Assembly: GCF_012223425.1 (NCBI RefSeq)
Contig: NZ_CP038797.1
Span: 63,353 to 127,352, forward strand
DNA length: 64,000 nt
From: Mycolicibacterium frederiksbergense
GTDB taxonomy: Bacteria > Actinomycetota > Actinomycetes > Mycobacteriales > Mycobacteriaceae
Reading direction: 5' to 3'
This document shows, piece after piece, positions 50,475 through 58,582 of this stretch (the first letter of the stretch is position 1; each line of letters begins with the position of its first letter). The notes beneath the pieces are model-generated. The model was not told the origin of the DNA. It made no database searches and saw only the letters and a list, made by a program, of their open reading frames with translations. The position numbers and the translations under genes are program-made.

Positions 50475-52331
50475 CTATCCATTGAACGGAACTCCCTGCA
50501 CGGAACAGACTTCACGGAACGCCGCGGCCACATCCGTCTCGTCGATCGTGACCAGCACTTCTTTGACCGACAGGTCCAGGTCCAGGCTCGACGACAACCG
50601 GAAATCCCTGATCTCGGTGGCCTTTTCGGTCACGTTGCGAATGAAGCGGGCGTTGCCGGCTTTGTCGATTCCCGACACCACCCGCGGGTTGCCGCCGGAG
50701 TCGACGTCGTCGACCGACGTCTGCGCCAGCGTCTTCAGACTGGCGAGCATCAGGTCCTGGGCCGCCGCCGAATACAGCGACGACTCGGAGCTGGCCATTA
50801 GGTCGGCGATCTTGACCAAGTCTTCAGGGGTATAGGAGTCGAAGTGGATCCGCGTGGTAAACCGTGACGCCAGGCCCTCGTTCATCGTCAGGAAGCGATT
50901 GATGTCAGCTTCGTAGCCGGCGATCACTGTCACCAGCTTCTTGTTCGGATCCTCGGTCTTGCGCTCGTTCTCCAACCGCGCCAACAGCGTGTCGATCGCC
51001 TCCTGGCCGTAGGCGTCGCCGTCGGAATAGCCCTTCTGGTACAGCGAATAGGCCTCGTCGATGAACAGCAGCCCGCCCAACGCCTTGTCGATGACCGCGT
51101 TCGTCTTCTGCGCGGTCTTGCCCAGGTACTGGTCGACCAACTGCGGACGTGACGCCTCCACCACTTCCGGGCGCGCGATCACGCCGAGCCCGAACAGCAG
51201 CTGTGCCAGGATGCGGGCCATCGTGGTCTTACCGGTACCCGGAGGGCCCGTGAAGATGTAGGCCGCGCCGACGTCCTTCGCAGCGATGCCCATCTCGGCG
51301 CGCTTCTGGTCCATCATCGCCTTGGCTTCCAGACGACGGATCTGCTCCTTGACCCCACCCATGCCGATCTGCTGGTCCAGCAACGCCATTGCCTCAGCGC
51401 GCACCCCGTCGCGACGCTTCTCGCGGGCCTCAGCCTCCAGCGACGCCGCCGAACTTCCCGACTCGGGATCCCAGATGTCGGTCCGGGTCGCCAGCGATGA
51501 CGCGGTGACGGTCTCGATCGTCTTCTCCGGGTCCTCGATGGCCTCCTGCACCTCGGGCAGATTCACCCAGGCCTGAAGCTCGGTGAACGCCTTCGTGGCT
51601 TCCTCGCGCTGCCCTTGGGCGCGCATCGCGTATCCGCGGCCCAAACGGAGCTTGGCGTGCACATCGTTGGGCAATCCCGATGTGTTCAAGCCGATGTCGG
51701 CGTAGCGCTGGGCTTCTACAGGATTCCCGGTGCCGACCAGCGCCCACACCTTCCACACCAGCATGCCGGCGTTGAGCAGGTTCACAATGGTCGGATCCTG
51801 CGACCGCCATTGCTGCTTGCCCTCAAAGCTGAGCACATCGGGCCAGCGCCGCGCCAGGCCGAGCAACCCCAGTCGCACATAGTCGAGCACGTCCAGATCG
51901 ATATCCGGCACATTGGGCTGCCGGAACTCCCGATTGATGACTTCGTCGGCTTTGGCCAACTGCCGGGGCGTCGCTTCGGCCAACGCCGCGGCATAGGCGA
52001 TCGCCACATGCAGCCGCGTGTGGGTGGGCATACGCAGCGTGAAAGACCCCAGCGTCAACGACGTGACCACATTGAGGTCCCCCACGTTCATCTGGGCCGA
52101 TTTGAGCGCGGCACCCAGATTGTTCACCGACTTGTACGCCCCGGCGGTGACCTCCAGTGCGGTGTCCCCGGTGGCCATCCTGCCCAACCACGCGTCACAC
52201 ATCAGCGGGTCCTGCTGCGCGGCCATCCGAAACGCCTCGCGCGCTTCATCGGTCTCACTGTTGCGCAGGTATCTCAACCCCAACACGAACACGTCGAGGG
52301 GTTTTGTGTTTGTGTTGACACCTGTCGTCAT
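50475..52331 (-). CDS. eccA: ESX AAA+ ATPase EccA
   Basis: 618 aa. The N-terminal helical TPR-like domain (about residues 1-280: LGLRYLRNSETDEAREAFRMAAQQDPLMCDAWLG) is followed by a CbbX-type AAA+ domain with Walker A FTGPPGTGKTTMARILAQ, Walker B GLLFIDEAYSLYQKG and an arginine-finger region. EccA is cytosolic and helps release or recycle EspG-PE-PPE complexes. First gene of the ESX locus; the promoter should lie in 52332-52383 or beyond. Confidence 0.96.
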   Translation of the reverse strand: MTTGVNTNTKPLDVFVLGLRYLRNSETDEAREAFRMAAQQDPLMCDAWLGRMATGDTALEVTAGAYKSVNNLGAALKSAQMNVGDLNVVTSLTLGSFTLRMPTHTRLHVAIAYAAALAEATPRQLAKADEVINREFRQPNVPDIDLDVLDYVRLGLLGLARRWPDVLSFEGKQQWRSQDPTIVNLLNAGMLVWKVWALVGTGNPVEAQRYADIGLNTSGLPNDVHAKLRLGRGYAMRAQGQREEATKAFTELQAWVNLPEVQEAIEDPEKTIETVTASSLATRTDIWDPESGSSAASLEAEAREKRRDGVRAEAMALLDQQIGMGGVKEQIRRLEAKAMMDQKRAEMGIAAKDVGAAYIFTGPPGTGKTTMARILAQLLFGLGVIARPEVVEASRPQLVDQYLGKTAQKTNAVIDKALGGLLFIDEAYSLYQKGYSDGDAYGQEAIDTLLARLENERKTEDPNKKLVTVIAGYEADINRFLTMNEGLASRFTTRIHFDSYTPEDLVKIADLMASSESSLYSAAAQDLMLASLKTLAQTSVDDVDSGGNPRVVSGIDKAGNARFIRNVTEKATEIRDFRLSSSLDLDLSVKEVLVTIDETDVAAAFREVCSVQGVPFNG

Positions 52332-52383
52332 CGCTCACCAGCCTTCTCACCACAGCGGAAACGTGCACGCCAGAGGGGCGCAG

Positions 52384-53148
52384 TTATGCGACGATCCTAG
52401 CCGGGCTCGACGGCGTCAACCGGTGCCGACCATTGACGAAAATGCGGCCGCCGGCAACGCCGGTGTAGTGGGTGTCCTTGGCGTCCTGGGCGCAGGATTC
52501 CATCAAAGGGCAACCCTTGCACAGCATTTCGGCTTCCGCGCACGCGGTCCGGCATTGCGCCTTGCTGCTTCCGGCAGCAAAGACATGCTCGGCCCGGTCC
52601 TCCCAGTGGGCGATGACGCCGATGTTGGTACGGCAGTTCGGCACGTTGACCGCCGGCTTGGCGCCGGGCCTGCTGCTGGGGCCTCGACCGCGCGCCATGG
52701 CCGCAGCCAGGCGGGCCGCGGCGCCGGCGTGCACGCTCTGGGGCGCTGCGGCGCGGGCCAGTCGAGGCCGGGGCGAGACGACCGATGGGGTGGCGCACAC
52801 CGCGGCCGCCTGCTGGGCGGCCCGTCGATGCTGTTGCGCTCGTTCGTCATTGGCCTGCTTGATCAGGGCCGCGGCGTCCGCACCTTTGGGGCCGGTGCCG
52901 GGCATCGGGACATCTCCCAGGATCGCGGGGTCCAGACCCGTGGCGGCCATGAACGGGGCCAGCATGCTGGGCGGTGACGCCAAGACTGCAGTGGCGGTGT
53001 CGACCAAGCCGATGCTGTTGAGATGGTCGACCACCTTGCGTCGCGCTAGGCGGCCCTGCCGGCGGCTGCCGTTGGCGCGCGCGGCGGCGGGGAAGGATGA
53101 GCAGGCCGGGCAGCGGCGGCGCTGCCCGTTCTTGAGTGAGCGGCACAT
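52384..53148 (-). CDS. Zinc-ribbon/WhiB-like fusion protein (254 aa)
   Basis: Residues 1-85 (MCRSLKNGQRRRCPACSS...RARRKVVDHLNSIGLVDTATAVLASPPSML-type text...LGDVPMPGTG) match the N-terminus of the ADP-ribosyltransferase at 54188-56350. The C-terminus has a WhiB-like cluster: Cys in VPNCRTNIG, AQCRTACAEAEMLCKGCPLMESC, then YTGVAGGRIFVNGR in place of the usual G[VI]WGG turn. The start at ATG 53148 overlaps the stop of a 15-codon upstream reading frame (TGATG); a GTG at 53193 is an alternative. It lies directly upstream of eccA on the same strand, so it could control the ESX locus. Confidence 0.75.
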   Translation of the reverse strand: MCRSLKNGQRRRCPACSSFPAAARANGSRRQGRLARRKVVDHLNSIGLVDTATAVLASPPSMLAPFMAATGLDPAILGDVPMPGTGPKGADAAALIKQANDERAQQHRRAAQQAAAVCATPSVVSPRPRLARAAAPQSVHAGAAARLAAAMARGRGPSSRPGAKPAVNVPNCRTNIGVIAHWEDRAEHVFAAGSSKAQCRTACAEAEMLCKGCPLMESCAQDAKDTHYTGVAGGRIFVNGRHRLTPSSPARIVA

Positions 53149-53195
53149 CAGTAGGCCCCCGAAAACGGTCGGGCCGGGATACGACGAATACACAT
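53148..53195 (-). CDS. Possible 15-codon leader peptide coupled to the WhiB-like gene
   Basis: ATG 53195 has GGAAGGG at proper distance and reads MCIRRIPARPFSGAY, stopping at TGA that overlaps ATG 53148 of the next gene. Its upstream sequence GCCAAAGACACC is shared with the leader of the ADP-ribosyltransferase gene. Coupled translation or attenuation is inferred. Confidence 0.42.
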   Translation of the reverse strand: MCIRRIPARPFSGAY

Positions 53196-53463
53196 GGTTT
53201 CCCTTCCGGTGAAGGTGTCTTTGGCATGGCTAGATTAACCCATATCCGGGGAATTCACCACCAGTGGGAAGTTTTAATTCGCCTCACCGCTACCCGTTCC
53301 ACCCTATATGGGCACGTCAGACGGGAGAAATCCCATCAGATCAGCATTCTGGACGGACTCGACCCGCGATGGCGGAAAGTGCACACGGCACCGGCGCGGC
53401 GCACCCACCGAGGCCGCGGCGGCAGGCAGGATTCCCTAGCAACAGCCCCACCGGGAGATCCAC

Positions 53464-53853
53464 ATGAATGACGACCCACAGCACTACTGCGGCCGCCACC
53501 GCCACCGCGACCGCGAGGCCGACCTCAACGAGACCGCAGGGCTGCTCGAACAACTAGCCGTCGCCTCGCTGCTCAGCGAGGCCGAGGATCTGACCCGCGG
53601 CGTACGCCACCTGTCGATCGCCACCGGCGACCCCGAAACCGATGACGACCTAACTCGCATCAATGCGCTGACCACAGCGGCACGCGCTGATCGGACCGAC
53701 GCCAGGACCACAGCCATCCGCGGAGGCAGCGACTACCTGACCATCCGCATTGAGGGTGCTGGCGCCGAAGCCTTCGTCGAAGACCTCGCCGCCCTCGCTC
53801 ACCGCCTCAACCCCGGCTTCTGGCGCATCAACCGGTCCCCCCACCCGACTTGA
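53464..53853 (+). CDS. Unknown 129-aa protein on the plus strand
   Basis: MNDDPQHYCGRHRHRDREADLNETAGLLEQLAVASLLSEAEDLTRGVRHLSIATGDPETDDDLTRINALTTAARADRTDARTTAIRGGSDYLTIRIEGAGAEAFVEDLAALAHRLNPGFWRINR. Helical N-terminal half, alpha/beta C-terminus. GGGAGA lies 7 nt before the ATG. It is divergent from the WhiB-like gene. Its stop codon is the first base triplet of motif copy g. No family recognised. The 268-bp gap upstream (53196-53463) shows AT-rich promoter-like DNA but no gene. Confidence 0.7.
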   Translation: MNDDPQHYCGRHRHRDREADLNETAGLLEQLAVASLLSEAEDLTRGVRHLSIATGDPETDDDLTRINALTTAARADRTDARTTAIRGGSDYLTIRIEGAGAEAFVEDLAALAHRLNPGFWRINRSPHPT

Positions 53854-53874
53854 GCAGGGCAGACGACATGTCCC
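53851..53874 (-). repeat. 24-bp intergenic GGGACRTG motif, copy g
   Basis: Minus strand GGGACATGTCGT, four free bases, CCTGCTCA. It sits between two convergent genes, so a promoter role for this copy is unlikely. Confidence 0.7.
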
Positions 53875-53910
53875 CACGCCGGGCGTGCATAGCCCCGCCG
53901 CGGCGGACGG

Positions 53911-54093
53911 CTACTCGTCGGAAGCACGCACCGGTTCCCCGTTGCGAAGGTCATACGCAGCAGATCTGATCGTCACCAATTCCAGCTCGTCGAGATCAGC
54001 CACCCGCCCTATGGAATCGGCGATCGCCTCCGGGCTCATGCCCTCGTCCAGCCGCTCCTGAATCTCGTCGATCTGCGCCCTGGTCAACGCCAT
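53911..54093 (-). CDS. Small acidic protein (60 aa)
   Basis: MALTRAQIDEIQERLDEGMSPEAIADSIGRVADLDELELVTIRSAAYDLRNGEPVRASDE. Helical, with a short helix-turn-helix-like start (IQERLDEGMSPEAIADSIG). GGAGG lies 7 nt before ATG 54093, which is preferred over an upstream start at 54114. Downstream of the ADP-ribosyltransferase gene on the same strand (94-nt gap). Function unknown; an immunity or antitoxin role is an untested possibility. Confidence 0.66.
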   Translation of the reverse strand: MALTRAQIDEIQERLDEGMSPEAIADSIGRVADLDELELVTIRSAAYDLRNGEPVRASDE

Positions 54094-54139
54094 CCCAGTT
54101 CCTCCCTCGTGCACACCTGACGCCGGCTCCCACCGGCCG

Positions 54140-54163
54140 GGGACATGCTATTTCCCCAGCTCA
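54140..54163 (+). repeat. 24-bp intergenic GGGACRTG motif, copy h
   Basis: Plus strand GGGACATGCTAT, four free bases, CCAGCTCA. Between the ADP-ribosyltransferase gene and the 60-aa gene, opposite to their direction. Confidence 0.68.
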
Positions 54164-54187
54164 CCATCCCTGCTGGGTGTGTGGCCA

Positions 54188-56350
54188 TCAGCTTGCCTTC
54201 TTCCAGCCACCGGCACCAGTGTCTTCAGACTCCGCAACCAGGTCCTCAGCCACCAGGTACACGGTGGGTGCGCCCGCGATACCGGAATGGTCGACGTGCA
54301 CGCACCGCAGATGCGACCCCATCGGCAGGATCACCTCGTCCTCACCGGAGAAGTTCGAGATGCTCTTCACCGGCAGGCCCTCGCGGGTCCGCACGACCAT
54401 GTAGTACGGCGGGTGCCCGGCGAACGCCGACGCGGTGGACTGCTTGGTGGTCGTGCTGGTCACCTTGCCCACCTCCATGCGCGATCCCACGGTGAACACC
54501 GCGTCGATGTACTCCGCCGGCGTCCCCTTCCACCCACTGGGCACCCTGGTGCCGCGCACCACTGTCATCGGCGTCATGTTCGGGTTGTGCTCGCGGAACT
54601 TGTCGAACGCCGACTCGATCCCCGAGACCACCGTCTTGATCGACCCGGAAGGCTTCGCGCCGTCACGTCCACAGATGGCAGCGTTGATGCTCGTGTAGCT
54701 GCCACCGGTATAGGTCGTCAGCGCTGAGCGCTCCTTGCCGTCGAGCTTCTTCTTGACGAATTCCGCGTTCACCGTGGTCAATTCACCGATGCTTGAGGTC
54801 TGCACACCCGGCCCGCTCCCCGAGAAACCCCACGCCTTGAGGTTGCCGGCGCGCTGGGCGATGACCGCGTAGTCATCGGCGGTTTCCTTGCCCCAGGCGC
54901 GGATACCGCTGCGCCACAGCGACTTGTGCTTGTCCTCACCGATGCTCTCCGGCGGGATCTTGTGATCGAAGTGCGGGATGACACCGCCGCCGCGCGTCGG
55001 CGTCCCCAGCGCACGGCGATGCGCGGCCGCATAGGCGGCCTCGGCCTCCTGGGCGCCCTTGCCGGCGGCCAGGGCTTCGGTGCGGGCTGCTTCCCCGGCT
55101 GCAACGGCCGCCTTCTCGCGCATCAGCTTCTTGTGCCGCTTGGTCGCGTCGTAGATGTCCGCGCGCACGGGTCCGGCACCTACCGAGTCGACGAGCTTGC
55201 CGCGGGCCTCGCTCATCTTGTCGTCGAGGAACTTCTGGTGCTGCTCGGCGGTCCAATGGTGTTCTGCGGCTTGGCCGGCCAACTGCATCAGGGCTTGGGT
55301 CTTGATGTGGTGGGCCTGGGCTTCGGTATCGCTGGCGCCCTCATGCAGCGCCGGCAGCTCGTCGAGCATGGGGATCCGGCTGGCCTTGTTCAACGCCGCG
55401 GACTTGCCGCCTGCCGCGGCCACCCCGTGATACACCCCGTCGCGCTTCTGCAGGATCAGGAAGTCCCCGGATCCGCGACGGTGAATGGCCGTGCCGCCGT
55501 CGAGCAGTCGGCCCTCGACTTCCACCGCACCCGAGCCGGTTTCCATCAGGAACTTCCCCGGCGTGTAGACCGAGGTGTCGCGCACGGCGCCGGCGGTCAG
55601 CGAGGGCTGAGGGCCGCCATCGAGCGCGCCGGCCGCCTCGGCCGCCACCGCCCGGTTCAGCGAACGCGCCAACGCCTCGACGTCCTCGCTGCTCAAGTTC
55701 GCGCAGTAGGCGTCGCGCTCCTCCTCGGGCAGCGTCGTGGCGACGCCGTACTTGGCGGCCACCACGTCGTCGGCCGCGTCGGGGACGGCCTTCTTGGCCT
55801 GCTCGTAGGCCGCCTTCGCCGCCTCGATGGCCTCACTGGCCTCCCCGAGCTGCTCCATCTGCTCAGCGGTCAGAGCCTCCTCGTCACCGGTGCCCAACTC
55901 CTTGACCAGCTTCCGGCGCCGCGACTGGGCCCGTGACACCGCCTTGCGGGCATCGTCGACGCTCTTCTCCGCGGCCGCGAACGCCGCCTCCGCGGCTTCC
56001 AGGGCCTGCTCTTCAGCAGAGATCTGCGGACCGGCCAGAGCGGCTTGCTCAGCCTTGGCCGCCGCGATCAGCAGACCGGCAGAGGGTGGGTTGGCGTGCG
56101 TGCTGGGCATCGGGACGTCCCCGAGCACCGACTCCTCAATGCCCATGGCCTTCATGAACTCCGGCAGGATGCTCGGCGGGGCGGACAGGATCGCCTTCGC
56201 GGTGTCGACGAGGCCTTGTTCGGTGAGGTGGTCGACGACCTTCTTGCGGGCCATCCGCCCCAGGCGGCGATTACCGTTGGCTTTCGCCGCGGCTCCGTAG
56301 CTTCCGCAGCCGGGGCATCGCCGCCCACCATGCTTCGTCGATCGGCACAC
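54188..56350 (-). CDS. ADP-ribosyltransferase with N-terminal zinc ribbon and coiled coil (720 aa)
   Basis: Residues 1-90 are the zinc-ribbon domain MCRSTKHGGRRCPGCGS...KVVDHLTEQGLVDTAKAIL...LGDVPMPST, shared with the WhiB-like protein. Residues about 105-200 are a coiled coil. The C-terminal 150 residues match an R-S-E ADP-ribosyltransferase: Arg599 in TVVRGTR, the STS-type strand TSTTTKQSTASAF (about 631-643) and Glu670-x-Glu672 (GEDEV), with TTYTGGSYTSINAAI before them. These enzymes transfer ADP-ribose from NAD+ to proteins; toxins and phage proteins use this fold. There is no signal peptide. GTG 56350 has AAGGAGG 6 nt upstream. A promoter-like GGAAAC-N13-GGTACT element precedes it. Confidence 0.8.
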   Translation of the reverse strand: MCRSTKHGGRRCPGCGSYGAAAKANGNRRLGRMARKKVVDHLTEQGLVDTAKAILSAPPSILPEFMKAMGIEESVLGDVPMPSTHANPPSAGLLIAAAKAEQAALAGPQISAEEQALEAAEAAFAAAEKSVDDARKAVSRAQSRRRKLVKELGTGDEEALTAEQMEQLGEASEAIEAAKAAYEQAKKAVPDAADDVVAAKYGVATTLPEEERDAYCANLSSEDVEALARSLNRAVAAEAAGALDGGPQPSLTAGAVRDTSVYTPGKFLMETGSGAVEVEGRLLDGGTAIHRRGSGDFLILQKRDGVYHGVAAAGGKSAALNKASRIPMLDELPALHEGASDTEAQAHHIKTQALMQLAGQAAEHHWTAEQHQKFLDDKMSEARGKLVDSVGAGPVRADIYDATKRHKKLMREKAAVAAGEAARTEALAAGKGAQEAEAAYAAAHRRALGTPTRGGGVIPHFDHKIPPESIGEDKHKSLWRSGIRAWGKETADDYAVIAQRAGNLKAWGFSGSGPGVQTSSIGELTTVNAEFVKKKLDGKERSALTTYTGGSYTSINAAICGRDGAKPSGSIKTVVSGIESAFDKFREHNPNMTPMTVVRGTRVPSGWKGTPAEYIDAVFTVGSRMEVGKVTSTTTKQSTASAFAGHPPYYMVVRTREGLPVKSISNFSGEDEVILPMGSHLRCVHVDHSGIAGAPTVYLVAEDLVAESEDTGAGGWKKAS

Positions 56351-56392
56351 CGCGCGCCTCCTTCAGGGTGTCTTTGGCTGGTACACCCAGGA

Positions 56393-56417
56393 AGTACCGA
56401 CGCCCGGCGGCGTTTCC
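56393..56417 (-). promoter_or_regulatory. GGAAAC-N13-GGTACT promoter-like element 2
   Basis: Minus strand GGAAAC (56417-56412), 13 nt, GGTACT (56398-56393), 42 nt before the ADP-ribosyltransferase start. Confidence 0.52.
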
Positions 56418-56453
56418 GTCACCGCAGTCGCAAAATCACCACAAATTGGTTCA

Positions 56454-56477
56454 CCACCAGCGGCGATGCCATGTCCC
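56454..56477 (-). repeat. 24-bp intergenic GGGACRTG motif, copy i
   Basis: Minus strand GGGACATGGCAT, four free bases, GCTGGTGG. Upstream of the ADP-ribosyltransferase promoter-like element, same strand. Confidence 0.66.
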
Positions 56478-56531
56478 TAACCTGTCGGTGCGGCGCCGAA
56501 CCGACGGCTACGACTGACGCCACCACGCCTG

Positions 56532-56555
56532 TGACCAGGCTCAACGACACGTCCC
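56532..56555 (-). repeat. 24-bp intergenic GGGACRTG motif, copy j
   Basis: Minus strand GGGACGTGTCGT, four free bases, CCTGGTCA. Second copy in the same 214-bp intergenic region, 78 bp from copy i and in the same orientation. Confidence 0.7.
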
Positions 56556-56564
56556 GACTGGCAT

Positions 56565-57428
56565 TCAGTCGGTGCTGACCGGCTCACTAGCCGGTGACTG
56601 ATCGGCGAGACGCTTGCGGGCGCTGCGAAGACCATTGCGCCTCTGCTCGCGCCGGGCCCTGAATCCGAGCCCAATCCCCGCGGGCTTGATCGATATCCAC
56701 TGCTCGGTGGCCAGCCACCCAGCTTGTGCCGCAGCGTCCTCGACATCGCGGAACACCCTGCTGCCGTCCAAGTCGAGAACCTCAGCAATATCCGCCCACT
56801 GCAGGTGACGCTTCTCGCCGGCAGCGTGGGACTGCCGAATCAACCCTGCGACACGCCGCCCGACCGGATCCGGCGCCCGGTATCCCGCTACGAAGAAGCT
56901 CGGGCCGGCGCACAGACTGCGTGGCTGATCATTGAATGCAAACCATCCCCGCCGGCGGCCACGCCGAATCAGGAGACTGCGGACACCGTCGCGCCGCAGG
57001 TACCCCTGAACGCCGCCCTCACCAACGCCGCTTCCGACACCGAACTCATCAAAGGCGCGCTCAACGGGTGCGCTGCTGAAGAACTCGTTCCACGTCGGCC
57101 CAGTCCCGTGTGTCTGCCGGTACTCATGCAGCCAGGGCGCACCGAGCTGACCGAAACGGTCGATCTCCGCATCAGACCACTTCCGCGCGGGCTCGCGCAC
57201 CACGGGCGGGCGGGCATTTGCGGCGCCGGCCTGAACGGCTCGTTGGGTGGGCACCTGGCCCTTCTTGAGCAGGGCCAGTACCGCATTGGCGTCCGCGGAC
57301 TGGGGCTCGGGTAGCACCAGTGCCTCACGTTCGGCCGAGGTGGGATTCAGCGCCTTGACCAGCAGATCCCTGTAGCCGTCGACATTTTCGGCTCCAGCTG
57401 CTCCCAGCCAGCCATGAATAGCCTCCAC
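56565..57428 (-). CDS. Unknown 287-aa basic protein
   Basis: GTG 57428 is chosen for AGGAGG 7 nt upstream; it reads MEAIHGWLGAAGAENVDGYRDLLVKALNPTSAEREALVLPEP... The middle has RKWSDAEIDRFGQLGAPWLHEYRQTHGTGPTWNEFF, a repeated helical DNA-binding-like module. The C-terminal part (LQWADIAEVLDLDGSRVFRDVEDAAAQAGWLATEQWISIKPAG) looks like a winged helix. Probably a DNA-binding protein of a plasmid or phage family; I cannot name it. Confidence 0.7.
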   Translation of the reverse strand: MEAIHGWLGAAGAENVDGYRDLLVKALNPTSAEREALVLPEPQSADANAVLALLKKGQVPTQRAVQAGAANARPPVVREPARKWSDAEIDRFGQLGAPWLHEYRQTHGTGPTWNEFFSSAPVERAFDEFGVGSGVGEGGVQGYLRRDGVRSLLIRRGRRRGWFAFNDQPRSLCAGPSFFVAGYRAPDPVGRRVAGLIRQSHAAGEKRHLQWADIAEVLDLDGSRVFRDVEDAAAQAGWLATEQWISIKPAGIGLGFRARREQRRNGLRSARKRLADQSPASEPVSTD

Positions 57429-57547
57429 CGGCCGACCTCCTCGTCCCACCCAGCACAACCGCGTCGCCTATCAGGATAGGGCTGACCCAGCACGAAATGG
57501 CTCTATTCCGAGCCTCACCACGGCGCCCCGAACAGCGGGTCATCACA

Positions 57548-57898
57548 TCAGCCCTTGTTGAGTAAGGCGCCGACGTCCGAGCAGTCTCTGCACTCGTCGC
57601 CCAAGCCAGGATCGAGAATTGGGTTCTCCGCCGTGTAGCGGATGCCGCACCGGGGACAGTATTCGCGGGGCCGAGCTAGCGGTATGCCGTAGCTGTCGCA
57701 CCGCGGAGTCGGGGCAGCGCGGACGTAGCCGCGCACCAGGCACACCTCGACGTGGGGAGCCGATGGGTCGCGGGCCGGCCGCGACGGTGCCCGCCTCCGC
57801 ACGCGCCGGCGTTCTACTGGCGGGGCCGGTTCCGGCCGTGCAGGCAGCAGTATGTCGAGCAACTCTGGGGTGACGTCGAAGACGTTGATGGAGATCAC
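57548..57898 (-). CDS. Small zinc-finger-like protein (116 aa)
   Basis: MISINVFDVTPELLDILLPARPEPAPPVERRRVRRRAPSR...CLVRGYVRAAPTPRCDSYGIPLARPREYCPRCGIRYTAENPILDPGLGDECRDCSDVGALLNKG. CPRC and CRDC form a likely zinc ribbon in the C-terminal half; the N-terminus is basic and proline-rich. Ten nt after the stop of the lipoprotein gene. Possibly regulatory; no family named. Confidence 0.68.
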   Translation of the reverse strand: MISINVFDVTPELLDILLPARPEPAPPVERRRVRRRAPSRPARDPSAPHVEVCLVRGYVRAAPTPRCDSYGIPLARPREYCPRCGIRYTAENPILDPGLGDECRDCSDVGALLNKG

Positions 57899-57907
57899 AA
57901 CTCGCCT

Positions 57908-58582
57908 CTAACCAGCGACCCGATCGGCGATCTGGCCAGCGATCGTGACGGCCGCCCGGTCCTCGATGTCATAGGAGCACGTCATCACATCGGCGACGAC
58001 GTTGACCGCCGCAGCCAACGCCCGCTGGCAGGTCCAGCCCTCGCCCAGCTGCTGCGGCGTCACCAACGCCAGCACCGAGTCCTCGTCGTCCACCGAGCCC
58101 ACCAGCCACACCGCGTCAGCCTCCGGCGAGCGGTAGGCGTAGCGGCCCGCCCGCGCGCACGCCGCCCAGATGGCGGCAGAGTCGATGAGAAACTTCGCCG
58201 CCTGGGCCTGCGTCGAGAACTCGATCACACCCTGGCGGGCCAGGTGCGCGAAATCCGCACCCTCTTCGTGCAGGCTCTGGACCCGCACGGCCGTCCACCC
58301 TGCGTCGCCGTAGACGTGCTCTTGACCCACACTGCTCACCGACAAACACTGCGCAGGGTTGGTACGGCCGCCGTCCTCGACCAGCGTGCTCTGAGTAGCG
58401 GCAGCCACCATGCCCTCAGCGCCCATCGCGGCGTTGATCTCGGCGGGACTGAGCAGAAACGACTGCAGCGCCAACGCTTCCCGCGCCCCCTCACCGGGTC
58501 TACCGTCCCCGGACACAGTGACACTGCACCCTGCCACCGCGGCGACAGCGAACAACGCCCCGGCGCGCAGCAGCACGTTCAT
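57908..58582 (-). CDS. Lipoprotein with PknH-like sensor domain (224 aa)
   Basis: Lipoprotein signal MNVLLRAGALFAVAAVAGC with the lipobox Ala-Val-Ala-Gly-Cys at about 15-19. The mature part (ALQSFLLSPAEINAAMGAEGMVAA...; CARAGRYAYRSPEADAVWLVGSVDDEDSVLALVTPQQLGEGWTCQRALAAAVNVVADVMTCSY) has the spacing of the extracellular domain of PknH and the LppH/LpqA-type lipoproteins, with paired cysteines. It should face the periplasm. Such sensor lipoproteins are frequent on ESX-bearing plasmids. It overlaps the 114-aa gene by 4 nt. Confidence 0.82.
   Translation of the reverse strand: MNVLLRAGALFAVAAVAGCSVTVSGDGRPGEGAREALALQSFLLSPAEINAAMGAEGMVAAATQSTLVEDGGRTNPAQCLSVSSVGQEHVYGDAGWTAVRVQSLHEEGADFAHLARQGVIEFSTQAQAAKFLIDSAAIWAACARAGRYAYRSPEADAVWLVGSVDDEDSVLALVTPQQLGEGWTCQRALAAAVNVVADVMTCSYDIEDRAAVTIAGQIADRVAG

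Noticed and set aside
53226..53471. Plus-strand frame beginning MARLTHIRGIHHQWEV
   Set aside because: No ribosome binding site, an unnatural basic C-terminus, and it overlaps the better supported gene at 53464.
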